A stretch of DNA of 64,000 bases from Bacillota bacterium. Lineage in GTDB: Bacteria; Bacillota; Clostridia; Lachnospirales; Lachnospiraceae. Below the pieces are notes generated by a model. The model saw only the letters and a program-made list of their open reading frames with translations. It was not told the origin of the DNA and made no database searches. A program made the translations under genes and the position numbers. Location: the NCBI GenBank assembly GCA_023435895.1, contig JAEZLH010000006.1:62001-126000 (forward strand), written 5' to 3'. Positions 33,814-41,822 of the stretch are shown here, piece after piece; position 1 is the first letter of the stretch, and every line of letters begins with the position of its first letter.

Positions 33814-34695
33814 ATGAAGAAGAAGATTTATGCATTTGTTTTAGCAACAACCATGGTATTATCCCTTGTAGGATGTGGTACAAAGAGCCCGGCTACAGAA
33901 CCTACCACAGCACCCACAAACGCTGCAACACCCACCACTGTTGAAGCGACACCCACCACAGCACCTACCTCAGAAGCAATTGATATGTCCGGCGTAAAAT
34001 TAATGAACGAAGGAAACCTCACCGTTGGCGTTGAGATTGGATATCCCCCTTTTGAAGATTTTGCAGAAGATGGTACAACACCTGTCGGTTACGACATCGA
34101 TTTTGCAACAGCAGTAGCAGAGAAGCTTGGCTTAAAAGTAAACTTTATCAATACTGCTTGGGATGGAATCTTCCAAGGAATCGATACAAATTACGATGTT
34201 GTGATCTCAGCAGTAACAATTAACGAGGAAAGAAAAGAGTCTATGCTTTTCTCCGATCCGTACATAAACAATTACCAAGCTGTAGTTGTAAGCCCTTCCT
34301 TTAAGAAGAAGATTAACGGATTTAAAGACCTTGATGGTCTTACCATCGCTGTACAAAAAGAGACTACTTCTGATGAATTGATGTCTGATTATGTGGACAC
34401 TAAGACAATTAATTGTACAATTTCAGCAAATGAGAAAGTAACCACTTGCTTTACTCAGTTAGAAAACGGTGAAATTGATGCTGTTGTTGTTGACTCTACT
34501 GTAGCAGACGGATATCTTGCAAAATCTCCTGATAAGTATGTAAAGGCATTCCAGGATGACAGCGAACCGGAACAATTTGGTGTAGCTATTGGCAAGCAAA
34601 ACACAGCTCTTCAAGCTGCTATCAATAAAGCTGTTGCAGCGTTAAAAGAAGAAGGCTTTATTGACGAGAACTATAAAAATTGGTTTGAGAAATAA
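33814..34695 (+). CDS. Amino-acid ABC transporter substrate-binding lipoprotein
   Basis: 293 aa. The lipoprotein signal peptide ends in LSLVGCG. A linker rich in Thr, Pro and Ala (TEPTTAPTNAAT and similar, to about residue 50) spaces the receptor from the membrane. GNLTVGVEIGYPPFEDF, GYDIDFATAVAEKLGLKV and WDGIFQGIDTNYDVVISAVTI are the polar-amino-acid-binding fold (SBP_bac_3). AGGAGG lies before ATG 33814. The binding pocket residues do not permit a firm ligand; cystine, arginine or glutamine are usual. First gene of the importer. Confidence 0.92.
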   Translation: MKKKIYAFVLATTMVLSLVGCGTKSPATEPTTAPTNAATPTTVEATPTTAPTSEAIDMSGVKLMNEGNLTVGVEIGYPPFEDFAEDGTTPVGYDIDFATAVAEKLGLKVNFINTAWDGIFQGIDTNYDVVISAVTINEERKESMLFSDPYINNYQAVVVSPSFKKKINGFKDLDGLTIAVQKETTSDELMSDYVDTKTINCTISANEKVTTCFTQLENGEIDAVVVDSTVADGYLAKSPDKYVKAFQDDSEPEQFGVAIGKQNTALQAAINKAVAALKEEGFIDENYKNWFEK

Positions 34696-34737
34696 TAGAT
34701 TAACAGCTAGAAAAAATCAAGTTAGCAGGTAAAGCGG

Positions 34738-35787
34738 ATGAAGATAATAAAAAGAATTGCTGACATTAAAAGTTGGAAACGTTCATCAAAGTCAGTTGCA
34801 TTAGTAGTAATAGCGGCATTAGCAGTATTTGTTGTTCTTTCCCTTCTAAAACCCTCCATGAATGATATGATGGTGCATGCATCACCTCAAGTGAAGCAGC
34901 TGATAGAAGAGGATAAGGAACACGATAAGAATAATGAGAAGAAGCTATTAACAATCACTTATAATGATCTTGGAGTGATTAATTATATATCATTCACAAC
35001 GAATGGTGCGAAAGCATTAAAGGAATCTTATGTTGGATTTTTGGGTCAGAAATATAATGCCGGTGAGGGTGCAGCAAAGTTTGCCGGACAGATGGTGAAT
35101 TATACCTACAGAATGCTTGGATGCGGTGAAAATTTACTGCATGGGGTAAAATTGACTTTGTTGCTTACGACATTATCCATGTTTTTTGGTTTTATTTTAA
35201 GTATATTTTTGGCGTTGGGTAAGATTTCAAAGAATTTTATAATCAGTAAATTAAGTAGCGGATATATCTTCTTCTTCCGTGGTACGCCATTGTTAATCCA
35301 ATTATTTGTGATTTACTTAACAGTACCAAAAATATTTGGATTTTCATGGAAAAGTTTATTTGCGAATGACCTAGAAGCAGTATATAAGGGTGCATTTGTG
35401 GCCGCGCTAATCGCATTTTCATTGAATGCAGCAGCATATTGTGCGGAGATTGTACGTGCGGCAATTCAATCCATCGACAAAGGTCAGCATGAGGCAGCCA
35501 AAGCCTTAGGAATGAGTTATGGGCAAACGATGGGTAAAATTATTATTCCTCAATCCATAAGAAGAATGATTCCCCCTCTTTGTAACGAGTTTGTTATGAT
35601 GATAAAGGATGTATCACTGGTGTTCGCAATCTCATTAATGGACATCACCACAATATCCAAGACTATAATGACCAGCGAAGGCAATTATTTGGTATTTATA
35701 CCTGCACTTGTTATTTATCTGATCATAACTGCAATTTTTACATTTATCTTTGGAAAAATTGAGAAGAGACTCTCAATTTATGAGTAG
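34738..35787 (+). CDS. Amino-acid ABC transporter permease with N-terminal extension
   Basis: 349 aa. The C-terminal 220 residues are a HisM/GlnP-type permease (LLHGVKLTLLLTTLSMFFGFI, FRGTPLLIQLFVIYL, the EAA loop KGQHEAAKALGMSYGQTMGKIIIPQ). The first ~125 residues are extra: one helix (ALVVIAALAVFVVLSLL) and a charged segment of about 80 residues, rich in Lys, Glu and Asp then NGAKALKESY. This resembles an extracytoplasmic domain before the permease. 42 bp after the binding protein, with a weak ribosome site. Confidence 0.9.
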   Translation: MKIIKRIADIKSWKRSSKSVALVVIAALAVFVVLSLLKPSMNDMMVHASPQVKQLIEEDKEHDKNNEKKLLTITYNDLGVINYISFTTNGAKALKESYVGFLGQKYNAGEGAAKFAGQMVNYTYRMLGCGENLLHGVKLTLLLTTLSMFFGFILSIFLALGKISKNFIISKLSSGYIFFFRGTPLLIQLFVIYLTVPKIFGFSWKSLFANDLEAVYKGAFVAALIAFSLNAAAYCAEIVRAAIQSIDKGQHEAAKALGMSYGQTMGKIIIPQSIRRMIPPLCNEFVMMIKDVSLVFAISLMDITTISKTIMTSEGNYLVFIPALVIYLIITAIFTFIFGKIEKRLSIYE

Positions 35788-35796
35788 GAGGCAGCT

Positions 35797-36567
35797 ATGA
35801 GCGAATATGAATTTATTTTAAAAACAGAACATGTAAGTAAGTCCTTCGGAACACTTGAAGTATTAAAGGATATTAATCTTGAAGTAAAAAAAGGTGAGGT
35901 AATTTGTATTATCGGACCTTCCGGCGCCGGCAAATCCACTTATCTTCGTTCCTTGAACCAGTTAGAGAAGATTACTAGCGGAAAAATATTTGTGAATGGA
36001 GAATTATTCCTACACAGGGAGCATAATCGTACCATACATAGAATAGCAGCAGACAAACAAAAGGCTATGCTTCTAGAGATGGGAATGGTATTTCAAAGAT
36101 TTAATCTGTTCCCACACAAAACGGTGCTCGAGAATGTAATGATTGCACCGATGTCCGTTAGAAAGAAATCAAAACAGGAGGCGGAGGAACTTGCCAAAGA
36201 CCTGATTGCAAGAGTAGGGCTTTCGGATAAAGTGAATGAGTATCCAAGCAAACTGTCCGGTGGTCAGCAGCAGCGTGTAGCAATTGCAAGAGCTCTGGCA
36301 ATGGAACCTGAGATTATGCTTTTTGATGAGCCTACCAGTGCCCTTGATCCGGAATTGGTTGGTGAAGTTCTCAACGTTATGAAATCTCTCGCAAAGCAAG
36401 GAATGACCATGTTAGTGGTAACCCATGAGATGGGCTTTGCAAAAGAGGTTGCGGATAGAGTGGTGTTCATGGCAGATGGAATGTTACTGGAAGAAGGAAC
36501 TCCACAAGAAGTGTTTGACAATCCTAAGAATGAGAAAGCGATTAATTTCCTTAAGAGTGTGTTATAA
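35797..36567 (+). CDS. Amino-acid ABC transporter ATP-binding protein
   Basis: 256 aa. Walker A GPSGAGKST, signature LSGGQQQRVAIARALAMEP, Walker B IMLFDEPTSALDP and switch VVTHEMGFAKEVADRVV are intact. Close to the GlnQ/HisP family. Start 9 bp after the permease stop, with AGGAGG. The insertion NRTIHRIAADKQKAMLLEM between Walker A and Q-loop (about residues 75-93) is seen in some clostridial homologs. Confidence 0.92.
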   Translation: MSEYEFILKTEHVSKSFGTLEVLKDINLEVKKGEVICIIGPSGAGKSTYLRSLNQLEKITSGKIFVNGELFLHREHNRTIHRIAADKQKAMLLEMGMVFQRFNLFPHKTVLENVMIAPMSVRKKSKQEAEELAKDLIARVGLSDKVNEYPSKLSGGQQQRVAIARALAMEPEIMLFDEPTSALDPELVGEVLNVMKSLAKQGMTMLVVTHEMGFAKEVADRVVFMADGMLLEEGTPQEVFDNPKNEKAINFLKSVL

Positions 36568-36583
36568 ACTCTAAAGGAGCTTT

Positions 36584-36733
36584 ATGACAGAATTAAATAA
36601 ACAATATCTTGATGATGCATTTGATATAGTGGGGCTATGGGAAAATATTTCTCATAGCCCTGTTTATACGGGAGAAACAGCAAAGTCATGTATTCCGAAT
36701 ATTAAGAATAGAAAAATTCCACAGTTCTTATGA
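36584..36733 (+). CDS. Possible 49-residue small protein downstream of the ABC importer
   Basis: An ATG with AAAGGAG at good spacing follows the ATPase stop by 16 bp, and the frame runs 49 codons (MTELNKQYLDDAFDIVGLWE... ending KIPQFL). No hydrophobic segment or known motif is seen. A perfect hairpin (GGGCTATG with CATAGCCC) lies within it, so the region may instead be the operon's terminator, though no T tract follows. Low confidence that it is translated. Confidence 0.35.
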   Translation: MTELNKQYLDDAFDIVGLWENISHSPVYTGETAKSCIPNIKNRKIPQFL

Positions 36734-36833
36734 ACACTTGGTTGTGTAAAGTTAGGTCGCATATAAGTTAGGTGGTATATTAAATATCTATGAGGTATGT
36801 TCAATCATGAATTTTTATAACAAGGAGGTTGTT

Positions 36834-37706
36834 ATGAAAGCAAAAGTATATAAAGTTAGTTCCTTTGCCAAATCTAAGGAAGGAGGAAATCCTGCCGGAG
36901 TAGTTCTCGATGCTGATTTATTCTCAGTTTCACAGATGAAGAAGATTGCAGCTTATGTCGGGTTCAGTGAAACAGCATTCGTAATGAATTCTGACGAAGC
37001 TGATTTTAAAGTTAGATTTTTCACTCCAACCGAAGAAGTAGATCTTTGCGGACATGCAACAATTGCTACATTTTACACATTAGCTGAACTTGGAATAATA
37101 AAGACAGGTAGTTATAAACAAGAGACAAAGGCTGGGATTTTGGGAATAGAATTATTGAAAAATGGGTCAGTTATGATGAATCAAAGAATACCGGAATTCT
37201 TTGAAATTCTTGACCGAGAAGAGGTTGCAAGTTCTTTAAATATTAAAACCTCAGATTTAATTGATGAATTACCAGTTCAAATTGTTTCGACGGGAATTAG
37301 GGACATTATTATTCCTATTAAAAATCTAATGTTACTAAACCATATGAATCCGAATTTTGATAAAATAATTGACATTAGTCGAAAATATAATGTAATTGGT
37401 TACCATACATTCACGTTAGAAACAATTACAGGGGCAAATGCAAACTGCAGGAACTTCGCTCCTTTATATGATATACCGGAAGAATCTGCTACAGGAACCT
37501 CTAATGGAGCGTTGGGGTGTTATCTTTATCAGCATGGTGTTGTTAATGGGAACCAGGTAGCGAACTTGGTTATGGAACAAGGTTATTCTATGAAAAAACC
37601 CTCAGAAATTAAAGTTGTACTTCAGCTTAATCGAGATGAGATAGTAGCGGTCAAGGTCGGGGGGATTGCCGCAAATATTTATTGGGAAGAGATTGAATTA
37701 ACATAA
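36834..37706 (+). CDS. PhzF-family isomerase/epimerase-like protein
   Basis: 290 aa. Two-domain fold of diaminopimelate-epimerase type. KSKEGGNPAGVVLD near residue 11, the catalytic glutamate in GFSETAFVM, FFTPTEEVDLCGHATIATFY and SATGTSNGALGCYLYQHG are the diagnostic PhzF motifs. Most such proteins in Firmicutes have unknown function. AAGGAGG sits before ATG 36834, which is preferred to the ATG 27 bp upstream. No neighbour suggests a phenazine-like pathway. Confidence 0.85.
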   Translation: MKAKVYKVSSFAKSKEGGNPAGVVLDADLFSVSQMKKIAAYVGFSETAFVMNSDEADFKVRFFTPTEEVDLCGHATIATFYTLAELGIIKTGSYKQETKAGILGIELLKNGSVMMNQRIPEFFEILDREEVASSLNIKTSDLIDELPVQIVSTGIRDIIIPIKNLMLLNHMNPNFDKIIDISRKYNVIGYHTFTLETITGANANCRNFAPLYDIPEESATGTSNGALGCYLYQHGVVNGNQVANLVMEQGYSMKKPSEIKVVLQLNRDEIVAVKVGGIAANIYWEEIELT

Positions 37707-37759
37707 ATCTTTAAACTATAATAGAAGTATTAAGGTCTTAGTTGAAAGGGAGGGATAGA

Positions 37760-38314
37760 ATGAAACTTGCAATTTTTTTAAGAGGTATTAATGTAAACGG
37801 CATTACAATCAAAATGGATGATTTAAAGAAGGTTATGGAGGAGTTGCAATATCAGCAGGTCAGAACTATTTTAGCCAGTGGAAATATACTTGTTACCGCT
37901 ATGGATACTGAAATAGCGATTGAGAAGCATAAGCATAGAATGGAAGAGGCCTTAAGCAAAAAGTTTTCATATGAAGCCTTCTTATTTATTAAGACTACCG
38001 AACAGATTTGTAATATGATCGAAGAGGCTTCTACCCATAAGGTTCCTGAGGGATATCATCACTATGTACTTTTGAGTGATGATAATGGGATTGATAAGCG
38101 ACTAAAGCAGGAGTTTGAACTTTGTCAAAAGGAAGAGTCGGAACAATTAATCACTGGGGAATACGGTGTTTACTGGATTGTTCCGAAGGGGAATACATTA
38201 AAATCAGAATTTGGAAAAAAGGTTTTAGGTAAGAGAGAGTTCAAAAGTTTAATTACTTCAAGAACTATGAATACCATTGATAAAATGAAGCAATATATGT
38301 TAGACAACAATTAA
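37760..38314 (+). CDS. DUF1697 protein
   Basis: 184 aa, the family's usual length. MKLAIFLRGINVNGITIKMDDLKKV, VRTILASGNILVTA and KVLGKREFKSLITSRTMNTI are typical of DUF1697 proteins, a small alpha/beta family of unknown role widespread in Firmicutes and actinobacteria. The AAAGGGAGGGA site is 5-8 nt before ATG 37760; the in-frame TTG at 37742 is excluded. No membrane segment. It precedes the ABC-F leader but no shared promoter is evident. Confidence 0.85.
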   Translation: MKLAIFLRGINVNGITIKMDDLKKVMEELQYQQVRTILASGNILVTAMDTEIAIEKHKHRMEEALSKKFSYEAFLFIKTTEQICNMIEEASTHKVPEGYHHYVLLSDDNGIDKRLKQEFELCQKEESEQLITGEYGVYWIVPKGNTLKSEFGKKVLGKREFKSLITSRTMNTIDKMKQYMLDNN

Positions 38315-38565
38315 AAAGATTAGATTGTAAAAGTCCTTATGTTGTGATACTGGTAATATGTTTTAAACCAACCACTCATGCTTCCATAACATACAGTGGA
38401 ATAGTCAGGTTTAATGTTAGCTTTGTCTAAATTACCGCTAACCCTTACATTAAAGGATTTTTAAGACTCTATTCATACTAATTCTACTAGAGTGATTTTC
38501 TTTGGGGTTGATTTTTAAATAAAAATAAAGTACAATAATTAAAAATATATAATTGAGGTGAAAAG

Positions 38566-38586
38566 ATGTTCAATTTTTCTTGCTAA
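38566..38586 (+). CDS. Leader peptide 1 of the ABC-F gene (MFNFSC)
   Basis: A six-codon ORF, ATG TTC AAT TTT TCT TGC then TAA, with GAGGTG 5 nt upstream. It lies at the start of the ABC-F leader, before a hairpin (38595-38640) and a terminator (38714-38754). Very short upstream ORFs of this type are typical sensors for ribosome-targeting antibiotics: a stalled ribosome would change folding downstream. Confidence 0.6.
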   Translation: MFNFSC

Positions 38587-38594
38587 TTTTGGTA

Positions 38595-38640
38595 ATAACA
38601 ATAATGTTTCGGGTAGAGTACATCTACTTGTTTTTGTTAT
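38595..38640 (+). promoter_or_regulatory. Leader stem-loop after uORF1
   Basis: ATAACAA pairs with TTGTTAT, and GTAGA with TCTAC inside it. The element starts 9 nt after the stop of leader peptide 1, so a ribosome stalled on that peptide would interfere with it. A candidate anti-terminator component. Confidence 0.5.
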
Positions 38641-38713
38641 GGCAATGCAAGAGAATTGTTCTTTTTTCATTTTATACTGCGTGTGATTATCACGCTTAAT
38701 TTATGTATATTAT

Positions 38714-38754
38714 GGAGCGGTAAGAATGGTTTATTCTTGCGGCTCTTTCTTTTT
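38714..38754 (+). terminator. Attenuator 1 in the ABC-F leader
   Basis: GAGC and GCTC with GTAAGAAT and ATTCTTGC form a 12-bp stem with one mismatch, followed by TTTCTTTTT. It lies between the leader peptide and the ABC-F gene, so it should stop transcription unless relieved. Confidence 0.8.
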
Positions 38755-38807
38755 GATGCAAAAACAAGCTACCTGATGAAGGAATCCTTATGAAAGGAGT
38801 GCAGACA

Positions 38808-38879
38808 ATGAGCATATTTACGTTGATTTCACATGATATTCTTCATATAAGTGTGGATAGGATGGCGATCATTATATGA
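38808..38879 (+). CDS. Leader peptide 2 of the ABC-F gene
   Basis: A 23-residue ORF (begins MSIFTLISHDILHI, ends with a run of three Ile). AAAGGAG is 9 nt upstream of the ATG. Its stop codon touches the 5' arm of the second terminator-like hairpin. The position between attenuator 1 and attenuator 2 makes a second regulatory peptide plausible. I do not recognise the sequence. Confidence 0.55.
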   Translation: MSIFTLISHDILHISVDRMAIII

Positions 38880-38916
38880 AGTAAATGCGGTCGCCGCTGA
38901 TCCTTACTTTGTTTTT
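38879..38916 (+). terminator. Attenuator 2 in the ABC-F leader
   Basis: AAGTAA pairs with TTACTT and GCGG with CCGC, followed by TGTTTTT. The first arm begins at the stop codon of leader peptide 2. From 38917 to 39049 there is little structure until the ABC-F ribosome site. Confidence 0.65.
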
Positions 38917-39049
38917 AATGAAGTGATATATAGGATTTGAGAGTTCAAAAGCCTATCCATACTATGACGAATCGTCTTATTAGCTCTGCTTGGTAGGGTG
39001 GTTGGCACTTAAATCTGAAATAGATTAAATACAAAAGGAGGACAAAGAA

Positions 39050-40528
39050 ATGTCTTTAATAAATGTAACGAATCTGACCTTCGCTTATGAGGGCAGTTAT
39101 GATAATATTTTCGAAAATGTTAGCTTTCAATTAGATACGGACTGGAAGCTTGGTTTTACAGGGAGAAACGGAAGGGGAAAAACAACCTTTTTAAATTTAT
39201 TATTGGGAAAATATGAATATTCAGGTTCCATATCTTCAAGCGTAACCTTTGAGTATTTTCCTTATCAGGTAATGGAGGAAGATAACTTTACGATTGATAT
39301 CATCCGCGAAATTACACCCAATTCCATGGAATGGGAGATTATAAAAGAATTATCCTTACTGGATTTAGAGGAAGATGTTTTTTACCGGCCATTTAGTACT
39401 CTTTCTAAAGGGGAGCAGACCAAAGCATTATTAGCGGCGATGTTTTTAAAGGAGAATGCTTTTTTATTAATCGATGAGCCAACAAATCATTTAGATGTGG
39501 AAGGAAGACAAAAGCTAAGTAATTATCTGAAAAAGAAAAAAGGGTTTATACTGATATCACATGACAGAGCTTTTTTAGATAATTGTGTGGATCATATATT
39601 ATCGATAAATAAATCCAATATTGATATTCAGAAAGGTAATTTTTCTTCCTGGTGGTATAATAAGGAGCTTCAAGACGGCTTTGAACTTGCGGAAAATGAA
39701 AAGCTGAAAAAGGATATTAATCGGCTCTCTGCATCGGCAAAACGTACTTCCTCTTGGTCGGACAGCGTGGAACGAAGCAAGTATAGCGGTACAAATTCAG
39801 GAAGTAAGATCGATCGGGGATATGTGGGTCATAAGTCCGCTAAAATGATGAAACGAGCGAAAAGCATTGAGTCAAGACAACTTGGCATGATCGAAGAAAA
39901 GTCAAAGCTGTTAAAGAATATTGAATCCAATGAGAACCTGGAGATTTTTCCGTTAACCTTTCATGACCAAAAGCTTGTGGAACTAATGGATGTCGTAGTT
40001 TTATATGAAGAAAGGATTATTTGCGATCCAGTGAGCTTTGCAATCACGCAAGGCGAACGAATTGCCTTGCGAGGTAAGAATGGCAGTGGTAAATCGAGCT
40101 TATTAAGATTAATCTGTGGAGAGGCCGTTCCGCATAGTGGGTCGATACACAAGAATAATCAGTTAATCATCTCTTATGTATCGCAGGATACCTCCACTTT
40201 AAGCGGAGACTTATCGGAATATGCCAAAGCGCATGGAATAGATGAGAGTTTGTTTAAATCAATCCTTCGTAAATTGGACTTCTCCAGGGAACAATTTGAG
40301 AAAAAAATGGAGGATTTCAGCGGAGGGCAAAAGAAAAAGGTGTTAATCGCCAGAAGTCTCTGTGAGAAAGCACATCTGTATATTTGGGATGAGCCGCTTA
40401 ACTTTGTGGACGTAATCTCGCGAATGCAGTTGGAGAGTCTTCTAATCGATTACGAGCCGACCATACTTTTTGTGGAGCATGATATCGCTTTTTGTGAAAA
40501 TGTTGCTACCAGAGTGATTGAATTATAA
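39050..40528 (+). CDS. ABC-F ribosomal protection protein, Lsa type
   Basis: 492 aa, two ATP-binding domains with no membrane segments. First Walker A GRNGRGKTT, second GKNGSGKSS; signatures LSKGEQTKALLAA and FSGGQKKKVLIARSL; Walker B LLIDEPTNHLD and IWDEP. The linker (about 195-285) is charged and includes TNSGSKIDRGYVGHKSAKMMKRA, typical of Lsa/CplR-type clostridial antibiotic-resistance ABC-F proteins. It would displace lincosamide, streptogramin A or pleuromutilin drugs from the ribosome. AAGGAGG precedes the start. Its leader has two small ORFs and two attenuators. The resistance spectrum cannot be predicted from sequence. Confidence 0.9.
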   Translation: MSLINVTNLTFAYEGSYDNIFENVSFQLDTDWKLGFTGRNGRGKTTFLNLLLGKYEYSGSISSSVTFEYFPYQVMEEDNFTIDIIREITPNSMEWEIIKELSLLDLEEDVFYRPFSTLSKGEQTKALLAAMFLKENAFLLIDEPTNHLDVEGRQKLSNYLKKKKGFILISHDRAFLDNCVDHILSINKSNIDIQKGNFSSWWYNKELQDGFELAENEKLKKDINRLSASAKRTSSWSDSVERSKYSGTNSGSKIDRGYVGHKSAKMMKRAKSIESRQLGMIEEKSKLLKNIESNENLEIFPLTFHDQKLVELMDVVVLYEERIICDPVSFAITQGERIALRGKNGSGKSSLLRLICGEAVPHSGSIHKNNQLIISYVSQDTSTLSGDLSEYAKAHGIDESLFKSILRKLDFSREQFEKKMEDFSGGQKKKVLIARSLCEKAHLYIWDEPLNFVDVISRMQLESLLIDYEPTILFVEHDIAFCENVATRVIEL

Positions 40529-40557
40529 ACGACTAAGTAAGATAAAGCTTTGTCAAC

Positions 40558-40617
40558 TTTGTTTCATTATAAAAACAGCTGCCCTTCGTGTTAGCAAGTG
40601 AAACAAACGCTTTTTTG
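40558..40617 (+). terminator. First terminator after ABC-F
   Basis: TTTGTTTCA and TGAAACAAA are exact complements, followed by CGCTTTTTT. It shares a nearly identical 37-bp segment with the following terminator (40628-40665), indicating duplication. Confidence 0.6.
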
Positions 40618-40640
40618 AGTTCATCCTTTTGTTTCATTAT

Positions 40641-40678
40641 AAAAACAGCTGTCCCTTCGTGTTAGGGCAGCTGTTTTT
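40641..40678 (+). terminator. Second, stronger terminator after ABC-F
   Basis: AAAAACAGCTG and CAGCTGTTTTT plus CCCT/AGGG form a nearly perfect stem around TCGTGTT. The duplicated segment TTTGTTTCATTATAAAAACA precedes both terminators. The rest of the gap to 41086 is AT-rich and has no other feature I can support. Confidence 0.85.
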
Positions 40679-41086
40679 AATTAAAAAATCCAGAGGTCAT
40701 AAGTTCATTATTAAGTATGATAGTTTTGATCTACATCTTGGGTTTTATATAATGAAAACTCAAATGCTATAAGCAGTGTTGCAATTTGGATTATAAAAGA
40801 ACTATGAATTTGGAAAAGCTAGTTGAATTTTGGTATGAATATTACTGGAATGGGAACAAACTTTTCAATTATTTTAAATATTGGAAAGCCGCATATGAGG
40901 TGAGAATCTGTTTTAGGCAACCTAATTGCTGTAAAAATGGGATAAATTAGCGGTAAGTTGTGATTTGATTAAGAGAAGATTAAACGATGGTTATATATGG
41001 ATAAATGTGTTGAAAAAAGTAGTTTATCACTATATACTAGATAATGTATTAAAAACTGACGACAATTTAATAGGGGGGTGAAACAA

Positions 41087-41791
41087 TTGCTTACATTTTA
41101 TTTGTGCTTTCTGGCCGGAGGTGCAGTATTGCCGGTTTTTAATTATGTAATTGGATTCTTATCGAATGGATTCGGTGGCGATATGCATGGTGATATAGAT
41201 TCAAACGCTGACTTCCATGGTGATATACACACCGATCTACATGGAGACATACACACCGATCTCCATTCCGATCTTCATCATGATATTCATTTGGATCATC
41301 ATTTAGGTGATGTTCACGGAGGAAATGCATCTGCTCCTACCGATGCAAATGGCGATGGATCTTTTCTATCAATTGGATTAATACCTACATCGCTTTTATC
41401 GTTATCCGCATTTGCAGTAGTCTTTGGGACCTCCGGGGCTTTGATGACATTAAGCGAATGGAACTTTATTGTAACTTTGCTTCTATCGGCAGGAGTAGGT
41501 TATCTGATGGCAGTAATCATTCAGACAATAATTAATTCGCTAAAGAAGGCACAAACAATTAATAGTGGAATCAGTGAGAATGAATTAGCGTTATATGATG
41601 GGAAAATCGTTGATACGATACTTCCGGGTCAGTACGGCACGGTCAGCTTTTCCACTTTAAAAAATGTATTGGTCAGTTATCCTGCCAAGTGTGCTGATGA
41701 GAACATTAAGCTTGAAGCGGGAAAAATCGTAGCAGTGAAGGAATTTAAGAACGGAATATTTATTGTTGAACCAAAGAATAAATATGAATAA
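41087..41791 (+). CDS. NfeD-like membrane protein with His/Asp-rich loop
   Basis: About 234 aa. Helix 1 (LTFYLCFLAGGAVLPVFNYVI) is followed by an unusual segment (about residues 35-80) of repeated D/H pairs: GDIHTDLH occurs twice in tandem, then SDLHHDIHLDHH. Two more helices (about 95-145) lead to a C-terminal OB-fold-like domain (KIVDTILPGQYGTVSF), the NfeD/YuaF type that partners with flotillins. The flotillin gene follows at 31 bp. Start codon choice is unclear: TTG 41087 has a ribosome site, whereas GTG 41078 is part of it. The loop could bind Zn, Ni or Ca. Confidence 0.75.
   Translation: MLTFYLCFLAGGAVLPVFNYVIGFLSNGFGGDMHGDIDSNADFHGDIHTDLHGDIHTDLHSDLHHDIHLDHHLGDVHGGNASAPTDANGDGSFLSIGLIPTSLLSLSAFAVVFGTSGALMTLSEWNFIVTLLLSAGVGYLMAVIIQTIINSLKKAQTINSGISENELALYDGKIVDTILPGQYGTVSFSTLKNVLVSYPAKCADENIKLEAGKIVAVKEFKNGIFIVEPKNKYE
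41219..41266 (+). repeat. 24-bp in-frame tandem repeat in the NfeD-like gene
   Basis: Two copies encoding GDIHTDLH differ in only three or four bases, all silent, so the protein sequence is conserved although the DNA has drifted. This suggests selection on the His/Asp pattern. Confidence 0.7.
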
Positions 41792-41822
41792 CGCCAAAGG
41801 CGAAAAATAGGGAGGATATTAT

